DNA of 61,362 nucleotides from Nitrospirota bacterium (lineage in GTDB: Bacteria; Nitrospirota; Thermodesulfovibrionia; Thermodesulfovibrionales; SM23-35), in assembly GCA_040754395.1 (NCBI GenBank), contig JBFMCL010000020.1:1-61362 (forward strand), read 5' to 3'. The notes under the pieces are model-generated. The model worked only from the letters and a program-made list of their open reading frames with translations. It did not search any database and had not been told where the DNA came from. Within the stretch, counting starts at the first letter, position 1. Every line of letters starts with the position of its first letter. A program made the translations under genes and the position numbers. This document shows, one piece after another, positions 33,330 to 41,384 of the stretch.

Positions 33330-34165
33330 TACTTCTTCGCCTCCTTTCCTAAACTATGTGCACTTATGTGACACATGTTGCATTTCGGAAATTTCTTGAT
33401 CATGCCCGGCGGATGCGGGGACCCGTGACAGGTTTCGCAGGCAGGGACATTCTTGTGTTTTTCTTTATGGCAGAACACACATGTCAGCTTTGAATGCTTC
33501 GTATCGGTGCCGTCCAGTGTGTGGGAGATGCTCTTGTGGCATGCAGCGCAGTTCTTGTTCGGCATATCAGCGCCGTAGGTGATCGTGAGCGGCTGATGCG
33601 CAGGATGACAGACCAGGCAGTCCTTGTTGACCATTTCAGGGGCATGGGCCCGGTGGCATTTCAGGCATTCAGGGACATCTCTGTGCCCCTTATGGCAGGT
33701 AGTGCAGAAAAGTTTTGAATGCCGTGTCTGATGGTCTTTCATTTCCTTCCCCTGAGTGCCGTGGCAGGAAAGACAGGGTGCGGTAAGGTTTGCAGCCAGT
33801 TTCATATCGAGCGGTGCATGGGGATTGGAGTGGCAGGTATTGCAGCCGCCGATCTCATAATGGGGTTTCCCGGCATGGCATTCGGCGCAGGCAGGGATGA
33901 TTTTTTCCTTTGCGACCATCGGAGGGTGTCCCTTATGGCAGCCCAGGCAGGTGATCGCTGTCTTGTGCTTTGCTCCCTTGCTGTCCACTATCCCCTGCAC
34001 GCCTGAATGGCATTTCACACAATCAGCATTTGAGAGCTGGGCTTTTTCCTGTGCAAAAACCTGATCCTGGAAGATGCCGGCAAGGCAGATCACGGTGAGC
34101 ACTGCAAAGAAGAGAAGCAACAGAGAATCAGACCTTTTCTTCGTCAACAACTGCGCTAATCTCAT
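33329..34165 (-). CDS. Dodecahaem c-type cytochrome (12 CXXCH)
   Basis: A 278-residue protein with a signal peptide or N-terminal anchor (SLLLLFFAVLTVICLAGIF) and no lipobox. Twelve haem motifs: CVKCH, CLGCH, CAECH, CNTCH, CLSCH, CTTCH, CLKCH, CLVCH, CAACH, CVFCH, CETCH and CNMCH. It pairs with the lipoprotein paralogue downstream in a two-gene operon with its own promoter and terminator. AAGGGGG precedes the ATG. One copy free and one tethered would allow electron hand-over within the periplasm (inference). Confidence 0.9.
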   Translation of the reverse strand: MRLAQLLTKKRSDSLLLLFFAVLTVICLAGIFQDQVFAQEKAQLSNADCVKCHSGVQGIVDSKGAKHKTAITCLGCHKGHPPMVAKEKIIPACAECHAGKPHYEIGGCNTCHSNPHAPLDMKLAANLTAPCLSCHGTQGKEMKDHQTRHSKLFCTTCHKGHRDVPECLKCHRAHAPEMVNKDCLVCHPAHQPLTITYGADMPNKNCAACHKSISHTLDGTDTKHSKLTCVFCHKEKHKNVPACETCHGSPHPPGMIKKFPKCNMCHISAHSLGKEAKK

Positions 34166-34270
34166 ATCTTACCCCCTTGTGTATTTTGACCAATTTGATG
34201 GAATTATCCTCTGATTACAATCAGTAACAATATATTACTGTCTAATGTGAAAATATTTAATCAGCATACA

Positions 34271-34300
34271 CTTATATCATCTTTTTGATTTTTCTGTCAA
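34271..34300 (-). promoter_or_regulatory. Sigma70 promoter of the 12-haem cytochrome operon
   Basis: A perfect TTGACA (34300-34295) and TATAAG (34276-34271) with an 18-base spacer on the minus strand, giving a leader of roughly 100 bases before the start at 34165. The leader is AT-rich and includes small inverted repeats such as CTGATT/AATCAG. Confidence 0.7.
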
Positions 34301-34382
34301 GGGAAAAATGACAGCCAAATCAGACCGAAAGCTATGCGGAGGTGCCTTTATTCGATGCTGATTTCTCATATTCCACAGGCCT

Positions 34383-34972
34383 GCATGACGGGATTGCTTC
34401 GGACTATGCCCTCGCAATGACAAAAGTGCTTGCATGACGAGATTGCTTCGTCACTCCATTCCTCGCAATGACAAAAGTGCTTGCATGACGGGATTGCTTC
34501 GGACTATGCCCTCGCAATGACAAAAGTGCTTGAACGACGAGATTGCTTCGTCACTCCATTCCTCGCAATGACCTTTTTGTGTCGTCATCGCGAGCGAAGC
34601 GTGGCGATCTCGCTGTTGGCGTTGAACGGCGAGATTGCTTCGGGCTATGCCTTCGCAATGACGGGAATAGGAGGTATCGCAATAATGCGCAACGTGTTTT
34701 CCAGCATAGCTTTTTTGTTTGTCATTGCGAGCGACCAGCGGGAGCGCGGCAATCTGTCTTTTTTGGGCTGTCATCGCGAGCTGGAGGCGTGGCGATCCCG
34801 TTGTTAGCTTTGGACGATGAGATTGCTTCGTCGCTCTGCTCCTCGCAATGACGGAAGGGCTTGAACGGAGAGATTGCTTCGTCGCTCTGCTCCTCGCAAT
34901 GACGGAAAGGGTCATTGAAGTGAATTCCATAGTCGTCATCGCGAGCTGGAAGCGTGGCGATCTCGCTGTATC
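34383..34972. repeat. Large array of palindromic repeats
   Basis: About ten units alternating GATTGCTTCG...CTCGCAATGAC and CATCGCGAG...GGCGATCTCG types. The segment from 34383 recurs directly from about 34491 (GACGGGATTGCTTCGGACTA then TGCCCTCGCAATGAC), a tandem duplication. It fills the gap between the cytochrome operon and the membrane-protein gene. Open frames across it are by-products of the repeat. Confidence 0.8.
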
Positions 34973-35018
34973 AATAACTATGTTGACAGTGTAAAGTGTA
35001 ATCGTTGCCTGAGACACA

Positions 35019-36902
35019 TCAATAGCCGTAAGAATGCAGGAGATCCAGTCGTTTCCGGGCAATGTCGTTTCCCGGGTCTATTTCCAGCGCTTTTACAAAA
35101 GCCTGTTTTGCATTCGGATAATTGCGGCTTGCCAGCAGCGCCTCGCCCATCGTGAGATGATAATTTACATTCCATCCGTAATCCTGTGCTTTCAGGCCTG
35201 CTTCCACAGCCACTTCGTTCCAGAGCCATTCCTTCGGCATGCCGAACCGCTGTATCAGCTCTTCATTTGCAGGCGCCTGTTTTACGAATATCAGGGAGAT
35301 GTTGTCCATGAATACGAGATGCCATTCCGGATCATTCAGGAGCGCAGGAATAAGGGGGACAAGCCGTCCGGTGAAATTCCCTACAGAGAAGGTCAGAATG
35401 AAATCGACATTATACGCATTCAGCATGGCCTTCCATTCCGGGATTCCCTCGAACTTTTTCGGGGATGCCTCCAGAATCCTGACTTCCTGGAAAAACACCT
35501 CTCCTATTAATCCCCTTCCGTCCAGAAAGACCCTGTAATCCGGATAGAGTTCCCATATCAGGTATCCTCCCCAGACATACGGGTTGAACATATTCCCCGA
35601 TATCCTGTGTGCCTTGAGAAATTTTGCCGCCCCTTCCGGGTATTTGTTGGCCCTTATGCCATTCTTGAAGAGGTCGGCATTATTAATCAGGATAACAAGC
35701 GCGACCGAAAGGATGATGGTAGCGGGCAGGGCAGCTTTTTCCCCTATAGCCCTCATTTTCACGGATATTTCATTTTGCAGGGGGCGCCTGAGAATGCCCG
35801 GCGCATACCGGGCGGTCAGAAGGAGAGCCAGGGGCACAAAAAAGGGGATCAGCCGTGATGCGTACAGGCTCATGAAGGCAAAGCCGGTGAATAGCGCGGC
35901 AACAGTGAGGTCAAATTTGTTCAGGTGCAGCAGCAGAAGCAGGAAACCCAGTGCCAGCAGGAAAAAATAGATCATGAACTGAGGTTCATAAAAACCTGCG
36001 CGTATCAGGGAAACAGGCGACATTGCTTCGATAATCATGCCTTTATATGCTCCGCTCTCAAGCTCAAAGAGAAACGGGACGACCTTGTACGTATTCGGGT
36101 TAATGAGCGAGGCGAGAATAGCGGTTACGCCAGTCACTATAAAAAATTTGTATGCCCGTGCAGGAAGGGAAGGGCCGAGTTTTTTTGAAAACAGCTTGAG
36201 ACTTTCGGACGAGAGGTATGCCAGCAGGATCACGATCCCAAGGATAAACCCGCCGTGCATATTTGCCCACATGAGCATGATAAAGGGGATGGGGGCGAGA
36301 TAAAAAAGGACGGAGATGCGGAAGTGCCGGCAGAAAAACGAGACTCGTTGAGACCCGTTGAGATTCAGGGGTTCCCGGGATTGCGCGGGACCGGTTGAGA
36401 CCGCTGTTACCCTGCGGAAGCCTTCGAGCAGGAATATGAGGAGAAAAGAGAAAAGAAAGGAAAAGAGCTGGGGCCTCTCCCCCATGAACGTACGGAACAG
36501 CATCACTGCCGGAACAAGAAAGACAAGGGAGAGCGCAACGCCAATCCCTTCCCTCCTGATGGCCCGGTATATCAGGAACATCAGCAGGGTGAGGATGGCA
36601 GCCCTAAGGTAAATGATCCCCTGGAAACTGAAAAGCGCATATGTCTGGGAGAAGAGAATCTGTGCAAGCCAGTACTGGGTGAGAATAAACCTGATCCTTT
36701 CCGATTCCGGATTCACAGGGTCCTTCTGCAGCGATGTGTAGGCAAACGGGTCTGTTTCGGGCAGAGCCCCTTTCTGGTAAATATATTCACCTGTTTTCAG
36801 ATGCCACCAGAAGTCCGGGTCCCGTATCTCGGCAGAGAAAAGACCGAAGATGAGAATGAAGAGGAGGGTAAGAAATATATACCGGGTGATTCTGCGCATC
36901 AT
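35019..36902 (-). CDS. Polytopic membrane protein with C-terminal TPR (GT-C-like)
   Basis: A 627-residue protein with about eleven to thirteen hydrophobic segments and a soluble C-terminal part ending in a TPR-like unit (GEALLASRNYPNAKQAFVKA). The first loop EIRDPDFWWHLKTGEYI with TDPFAYTS is a conserved signature of bacterial GT-C-fold or O-antigen-type membrane proteins of uncertain function. The start is set at the ATG at 36902, because further upstream in-frame sequence is tandem repeat. It may act in protein or lipid glycosylation together with the 45-60 kb locus. Confidence 0.7.
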   Translation of the reverse strand: MMRRITRYIFLTLLFILIFGLFSAEIRDPDFWWHLKTGEYIYQKGALPETDPFAYTSLQKDPVNPESERIRFILTQYWLAQILFSQTYALFSFQGIIYLRAAILTLLMFLIYRAIRREGIGVALSLVFLVPAVMLFRTFMGERPQLFSFLFSFLLIFLLEGFRRVTAVSTGPAQSREPLNLNGSQRVSFFCRHFRISVLFYLAPIPFIMLMWANMHGGFILGIVILLAYLSSESLKLFSKKLGPSLPARAYKFFIVTGVTAILASLINPNTYKVVPFLFELESGAYKGMIIEAMSPVSLIRAGFYEPQFMIYFFLLALGFLLLLLHLNKFDLTVAALFTGFAFMSLYASRLIPFFVPLALLLTARYAPGILRRPLQNEISVKMRAIGEKAALPATIILSVALVILINNADLFKNGIRANKYPEGAAKFLKAHRISGNMFNPYVWGGYLIWELYPDYRVFLDGRGLIGEVFFQEVRILEASPKKFEGIPEWKAMLNAYNVDFILTFSVGNFTGRLVPLIPALLNDPEWHLVFMDNISLIFVKQAPANEELIQRFGMPKEWLWNEVAVEAGLKAQDYGWNVNYHLTMGEALLASRNYPNAKQAFVKALEIDPGNDIARKRLDLLHSYGY

Positions 36903-36924
36903 GCGAATTGCCACTCCCTGGGAC

Positions 36925-37052
36925 TGATTGAGATACATAAAGATACACAGATAGAGAGAGAGACACTTGGAGATACATGGAGACACACGGAATCACATGG
37001 AGATTTATGGAAACACACAGAGATGCATGGAGATACACGGAGATTCATAGAG
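36925..37052. repeat. Imperfect 11-12 base tandem repeats (GGAGATACACGG type)
   Basis: About ten degenerate copies of GGAGATACATGG / GGAGACACACGG run head to tail upstream of the membrane-protein gene. The opposite-strand relative (ATCTCAATAAATCTCAACGT) appears at about 37680-37735. Confidence 0.7.
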
Positions 37053-37081
37053 CTTTTCTTAGATTCCTTGTGGAATTAATT

Positions 37082-37612
37082 ACCCAAATCCAGTGATACG
37101 TATAATCATTGCGAGTGCAGTTGCAAGGGCACAGCACGACACAATATAGAGCTAATGAGGCGTTTCCTGTCCCTGCGAGGAGCCCCTTTTCTGTCATTGC
37201 GATGCCCCCTGTTCTATCATTGCGAGGGCGCAGCCTGAAGCAATCTTGTCGTTCCATGCCAAAAACGAGATCGCCACGCTCCGCTCGCGATGACAGCCCT
37301 AAAAAAGCAATTGCGGAAAACACGGTGCGTATCGTTGCGAGTCCCTCTTTTCCTGTCATTGCGAGGAACAGAGTGACGAAGCAATCTCTTCGTTCAAGCC
37401 CTTCTGTCATTGCGATGCCCCCTGTTCTATCATTGCGAGGGCACAGCCTGAAGCAATCTCTTCGTTTTGCCCTAATCCGTCATTGCGAGGAACAGAGTAA
37501 CGAAGCAATCCCGTCCCATGCCAACAGCCAGATTGCCACGCACCTTTTATGTGCTCGCAATGCCCCGTATGCCAAACTCGTGAATTGGTTATCGCTGGAT
37601 CTGGGAACTATA
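37082..37612. mobile_element. MITE-like composite repeat element (copy 5)
   Basis: Left end CCCAAATCCAGTGATACGTA; right end GGTTATCGCTGGATCTGGGA; these are inverted relative to one another. The interior carries repeated GTCATTGCGAGG..GACGAAGCAATC units and three copies of GTCATTGCGATGCCCCCTGT-type text. It accounts, with tandem repeats on both sides, for the 840-base gap. No gene is seen. Confidence 0.68.
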
Positions 37613-37742
37613 TTTTTCAACTTAACAAACAATTCCTGAATATCCTGAAGCACATTATCTATATTATCACTTCTCTTCATTCTCCATCTATCTCAATAAA
37701 TCTCAACGTATCTCAAGGCATCTCTATCATCTCTATCAGTTG

Positions 37743-38255
37743 TCAGGGCTCTTCAGTTGAATCCTTGGCTCCTTTGCCCCTTGAATCCTCGGTTTTTTCC
37801 AGTTCTTTCATCACCAGATTGATCAGTACGGGGATATTCTTCTCCATCAGCGGCGAAAGTTCCATGCTGGCGTTAAGGCTTTCCGGCTCAATGCCATAGA
37901 AAATGATTTCCGGGGGTTTGGTGCCCAAAAAGGAGGTAATCTGCACCACATCAGTGAAATCAATGCCGTGGGCTGAGCGCATTACCCCCTTTTTCCCGGC
38001 AAGGTCTTTATCGGTAAAACGGAACAGGGTTCCCGGTGGCGCATCTGCCTTTACCGCATCTACCACAATGACCTTTTTCCTTCCCTCGATACAGTATACG
38101 AGGTCAAGACCGCCAGTGCCACCGTCAATCACTTCGACATCAGGAGGCAGAGACATTTGCTTCATTTTTTCGGCCACACGGACGCCGATTCCTTCATCGG
38201 TGAGAAGGATGTTGCCGATGCCGAGGACGAGAATTGGTTTCAAAGGTTGTTCCAT
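37743..38255 (-). CDS. Hydrogenase maturation protease (HyaD/HybD family)
   Basis: An M52 endopeptidase that removes the C-terminal tail of the [NiFe] large subunit once nickel is in place. The 170 residues show ILVLGIGNILLTDEGIGVRV (Glu about 22 as nickel ligand), VIVVDAVKADAPPG (Asp ligand) and the His in RSAHGIDFTDVV. The C-terminal tail (DSRGKGAKDSTEEP) derives from a repeat-like sequence. It is encoded downstream of the hydrogenase operon on the same strand and is the best candidate to process the large subunit at 39580-41364. Confidence 0.92.
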   Translation of the reverse strand: MEQPLKPILVLGIGNILLTDEGIGVRVAEKMKQMSLPPDVEVIDGGTGGLDLVYCIEGRKKVIVVDAVKADAPPGTLFRFTDKDLAGKKGVMRSAHGIDFTDVVQITSFLGTKPPEIIFYGIEPESLNASMELSPLMEKNIPVLINLVMKELEKTEDSRGKGAKDSTEEP

Positions 38256-38290
38256 AGCATGGTTATACCTTTCTGTCTTTAATATTGAGA

Positions 38291-38810
38291 CAACGGGATT
38301 GCTTCGTCATTTCATTCCTCGCAATGACGGAACAGGTGGCATCGCAATGACTCCCATAGTCGTCATCGCGAGCCGGAGGCGTGGCGATCTCGCTGTTGTT
38401 CTGAAGTATGAGATTGCTTCGTCACTTTGTTCCTCGCAATGACGGAATAGGTGGCATCGCAATGACTCCCATAGTCGTCATCGCGAGCCGGAGGCGTGGC
38501 GATCTCGTTGTTGGCGTTGAACGACGGGATTGCTTCGTCATTTCATTCCTCGCAATGACGGAACAGGTGGCATCGCAATGACTCCCATAGTCGTCATCGC
38601 GAGCGAAGCGTGGCGATCTCGCTGTTGTTCTGAAGTATGAGATTGCTTCGTCACTTTGTTCCTCGCAATGACGGAATAGGCGAATGCAAAGATGGCACAA
38701 GGTTGTTATTGCATGACCTTGGTGCCTTGTCATTGCGAGCGACCAGCGGGAGCACGGCAATCTGTTTTTTTTAGGGTTGTCATCGCGAGCGGAGCGTGGC
38801 GATCTCATCA
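38291..38810. repeat. Palindromic repeat block with 231-base tandem duplication
   Basis: A segment beginning GGGATTGCTTCGTCATTTCA at 38295 recurs at 38526 (offset 231) and continues nearly identical to about 38692. It contains alternating GACGAAGCAATC-type and GGCGTGGCGATCTCG-type units. No coding region is supported. Confidence 0.8.
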
Positions 38811-38830
38811 ACAGTGAATGCCTGTAATCC

Positions 38831-39118
38831 TCATAATTCATCATATAAATCCTTCCATCCAGGATTTACCGAATTCACCAATTCAAATTTCTTCTTTCTC
38901 GATCCACCCTTGATTTGCTTTTCGCGCTGAATCGCATTGAGAGAATCCATGAACACTTCATAATACACAAGTTTTGTAACATTGTAGTTTCTTGTAAACC
39001 CTTTGATCACCTTTTCCCTGTGCTCGAAGACTCTTTTCTTCAGGTTGTTTGTCATGCCTGTATAAAGGACACTGTTGTTTTTGTTCGACATTATGTACAC
39101 GTAAAAATAAGTGTCCAT
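38831..39118 (-). CDS. GIY-YIG domain protein
   Basis: A 95-residue GIY-YIG superfamily protein (UPF0213/YhbQ type). It has the modified signature VYIMSNKNNSVLYTGMTNNL (Y...YTG), the Arg in KKRVFEHR, and the Glu/Lys pair in AIQREKQIKGGSRKKK. Such small proteins are putative single-strand or structure-specific nucleases. It is sandwiched between two palindromic repeat blocks with no other partner, so it may travel with them or act on the hairpins they form (inference). No clear ribosome-binding site precedes the ATG. Confidence 0.85.
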   Translation of the reverse strand: MDTYFYVYIMSNKNNSVLYTGMTNNLKKRVFEHREKVIKGFTRNYNVTKLVYYEVFMDSLNAIQREKQIKGGSRKKKFELVNSVNPGWKDLYDEL

Positions 39119-39154
39119 ATGACATTATGTCATCAATGAGAGACGTGAAGCAAC

Positions 39155-39299
39155 CCAAAACGACGAGATTGCTTCGGGCTATGCCCTCGCAATGACGGTA
39201 TAGGTGGCATCGCAATGACTCCCATAGTCGTCATCGCGAGCGGAGCGTGGCGATCTCGTTGTTGGCGTTAAAGTATGAGATTGCTTCGTCATTCCATTC
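39155..39299. repeat. Palindromic repeat units downstream of tandem array
   Basis: Two or three units (GAGATTGCTTCGGGCTATGC, GTCATCGCGAGCGGAGCGTG, GAGATTGCTTCGTCATTCCA) of the dispersed family, continuous with the 24-base tandem array that starts at 39300. Confidence 0.75.
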
Positions 39300-39404
39300 C
39301 TCGCAATGACGGGTATAGGGGGACTCGCAATGACGGGTATAGGGGGACTCGCAATGACGGGTATAGGGGGACTCGCAGTGACGGGTATAGGGGGACTCGC
39401 AGTG
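39300..39404. repeat. 24-base tandem repeat, four full copies plus a partial
   Basis: Copies at 39300-39323, 39324-39347, 39348-39371 and 39372-39395 share CTCGCAATGACGGGTATAGG + GGGA (the fourth has one A-to-G change), followed by a partial copy to 39404. The unit is half of the dispersed palindrome plus a spacer, so it arose by slippage from that repeat. It is translatable antisense as PIPVIAS repeats but is not a gene. Confidence 0.9.
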
Positions 39405-39530
39405 CAGGGAAATGGCGTATGTAAACCGTGAAATGGCGAGTGTAATGACAAAATTGCGGTTCTTTTATGTGCTTTCGGTAGTGCATGGGCGTAATGTCCG
39501 GTATCCCTTCAATGCACATATCCACTCGCC

Positions 39531-39563
39531 AAAAAAAAGGGGAGGTCATCCCTCCCCTTTAAA
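39531..39563 (-). terminator. Rho-independent terminator of the hydrogenase operon
   Basis: GGGGAGG and CCTCCCC form a G/C stem across a short loop, followed on the minus strand by eight T residues. It lies about 17 bases after the stop of the hydrogenase large-subunit gene. Confidence 0.88.
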
Positions 39564-39579
39564 AGGCCTTAGCCTTAGC

Positions 39580-41364
39580 CTACTCGACTTTTTCGATATT
39601 TGCCGGCCTTCCGTCAGGACCGATAGCAAATTTCAGCTTCTCTTTGCCGTCAGGACCCACGACGTGTACTGCGCAGGCGATACAGCAGTCAAACGGATGA
39701 ACGAGCCTGAGAATATTCAGGACCTTTTCTTCATCAGTTGTGCCGATGTAGGAGCCAACTAGTGACTGTTCCACAGGACCAGAAGTGCCGTTGTTGTCCT
39801 TCGGAGAGAAGTTCCATGTGGAAGGAACGACACACTGATATTTCGCGACCTTGCGGCCTTCGATCTTGATCCAGTGGCCCAATGCACCTCTCGGCGCCTC
39901 GCAGAGGCCAACGCCTGTGCTGATCATCTTCGAGATCTTCTTGTAGGTGAATGCTTGGCCGTTATCGACGAGCGCGCCGTTCCAGACAGCGCAGGCATCA
40001 GCAAGCAGTTTTGCCTCCAATGCCCGTGCAGCGTGCCTTCCGAGAGTGCTGATAAGGTCACTTACTGGTCTGTTTAGACCACCTCCAGTTCCTCCCATAA
40101 CAGCGTTAATCAGTGTCCGAACGCTGTAAGGACTTCCGCCCGAAATACCGAAGTTTGTCATGAAGGTATTTGTGACCGTTTGTCCAGTATCACTCGAGAG
40201 GTAGGATACAAACATGCGGGCCAGTGGACCGACTTCAAGGACCTGTGCGGCTGTACCATATCTCGGAGCCTTGAGCCAGCTGTACTGTGCATCTGCAGAA
40301 GACTTCATGTTCGGGACGGTCACACCGTCAAACGGATGGCGTCCATTGGTCTTAAGCACCGCATCCAGCGCGGGATAATCGTACCAGGAATTACCGACAT
40401 GCTCCACAATATTGGCCTGATCAAACGCACCTACGCTTGTACTTGCTGATGTCGCAATGCCTCTCTTGATGAGCAGGACATTACCAGTAGCGTTCATCGG
40501 GAAATCGCCATAGGAGAGGAAATTCCCGCAACCAAACCCCTGAGTCCAGAAAGAAACAAAGTTCGGAGTGGTTGATGTTGCGACCGTCACCACATTCGGT
40601 ATGTAGGTGTTGTCGATAAAGTCCCTGATCTGGTTCAGAATGTTAGTGAATTTAGTCTTTGTTTCTGTCAGATTGAACGGACCCCATGCATCGTAATCAG
40701 TCCCTACCTGATAAGGATTCGGATACGTTGTAGAGGTAAGGGTTGATACGCCACCGGGAATGATCGCGTTCTGGATCGGATGTCTGCCGCTGAATAAAGC
40801 ACTTGCCGTATGCGCCAGTCTCCTCATTTTGAGTGCCGTTACATAATTCACAATGAGCGCCTGTCCAAGAACAGAGCTGCCTGCAATGAGATCTGAAGTG
40901 GTATAGGACGGAGTCCATGGTGACATGTTCACAAGACCTGTCGAGAAGTTGATGAAGTCCGGTGCAGACAGATGGTAGAAGTGGGTAATGTGGGACATGA
41001 CCGTATCCATTCCATGAATGATGTTCCTGATCAATCTTCCATTCGTTGGGATAAGATACGTATTGTACGGAGCCGTATTGTCAATATCTCCATCTGAAGT
41101 ATTTTTTCCGGAATCAGTAACATACCCTAATGCATTGTCTAAGCTTCTAACTGAAGCTAACCCATGTGCGGTGGGTCAAACCGCTCATATACGCTGGGCA
41201 ATGACGGGTGCATCCCTCGGATCCCTCCTGTTCATGATGAGTTCGAAGCCCCTGAACAGATTGCCTGTACATTTTGCACTGGTAATAGTGCCGGCAGTCT
41301 CTGAAACAACCACTTTCAAATGTCCTTCAATCCGGCTTACAGGATCAATCGTAATTGTTGCCAT
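39580..41364 (-). CDS. [NiFe]-type hydrogenase large subunit with two in-frame TGA (selenocysteine) codons at the L1 cysteines
   Basis: Large subunit of a group 1 periplasmic uptake hydrogenase. The reading frame starts at the ATG at 41364, preceded by GGAGGT (41380-41375), giving MATITIDPVSRIEGHLKVVV and FRGFELIMNRRDPRDAP, the classic N-terminus. It then reads QRI-TGA-A-V-TGA-PTAHG. The TGAs (41187-41185 and 41178-41176, residues 60 and 63) replace exactly the two cysteines of L1 (RxCGxC), and the Gly is Ala. Reading on gives RNIIHGMDTVMSHITHFYHL and, at the C-terminus, L2 as FDCCIACAVH (C561, C564, H567; Pro replaced by Cys), followed by a 27-residue tail for protease removal. Read through, it is 594 residues, a normal length. 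Stop-free reading alone begins only at the TTG at 41034 and lacks L1, so it could not bind nickel. Selenocysteine is inferred. A double nonsense pseudogene is the alternative. Confidence 0.85.
41142..41158 (-). promoter_or_regulatory. Candidate bacterial SECIS hairpin for both TGA codons
   Basis: In the mRNA AGCUUC-AGUUA-GAAGCU forms a perfect 6-bp stem with a 5-base apical loop containing G then U at positions two and three. The loop begins 23 bases after the second TGA and 32 bases after the first. Bacterial SECIS models ask for a short stem, an apical loop with G in its first two positions and roughly 16-37 bases between UGA and loop, so one hairpin could serve both. A second small hairpin (GCGGU/ACCGC) starts directly after the first TGA. 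No folding was computed. Confidence 0.6.
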
Positions 41365-41384
41365 ATTTCTTTACACCTCCTTCC

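Noticed and set aside
34383-34972. CRISPR array
   Set aside because: Units are palindromic, of several subtypes and unevenly spaced, there are no unique same-length spacers, and no cas gene is near.
34451-35062. 203-residue minus-strand ORF
   Set aside because: It is made almost wholly of palindromic repeat units (RSRATKQS and RHCEGIARSN strings) and overlaps the end of the true membrane-protein gene.
35019-36986. 655-residue version of the membrane protein
   Set aside because: The N-terminal extension reads through the GGAGATACACGG tandem repeats. The ATG at 36902 directly precedes the first membrane segment.
39179-39451. Minus-strand ORF with PIPVIAS repeats
   Set aside because: It is the translation of the 24-base tandem DNA repeat and adjoining palindromes, not a protein gene.
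39580-41034. Reading the hydrogenase large subunit as a complete protein from the TTG at 41034
   Set aside because: This version lacks the L1 motif and the entire conserved N-terminus, which are present in frame upstream with a strong ribosome-binding site at 41375-41380.
41035-41364. Simple pseudogene caused by nonsense mutations in the large subunit
   Set aside because: The only stops are TGA at exactly the two metal-ligand cysteines, and the rest of the operon is intact. Not excluded, but less likely than recoding.
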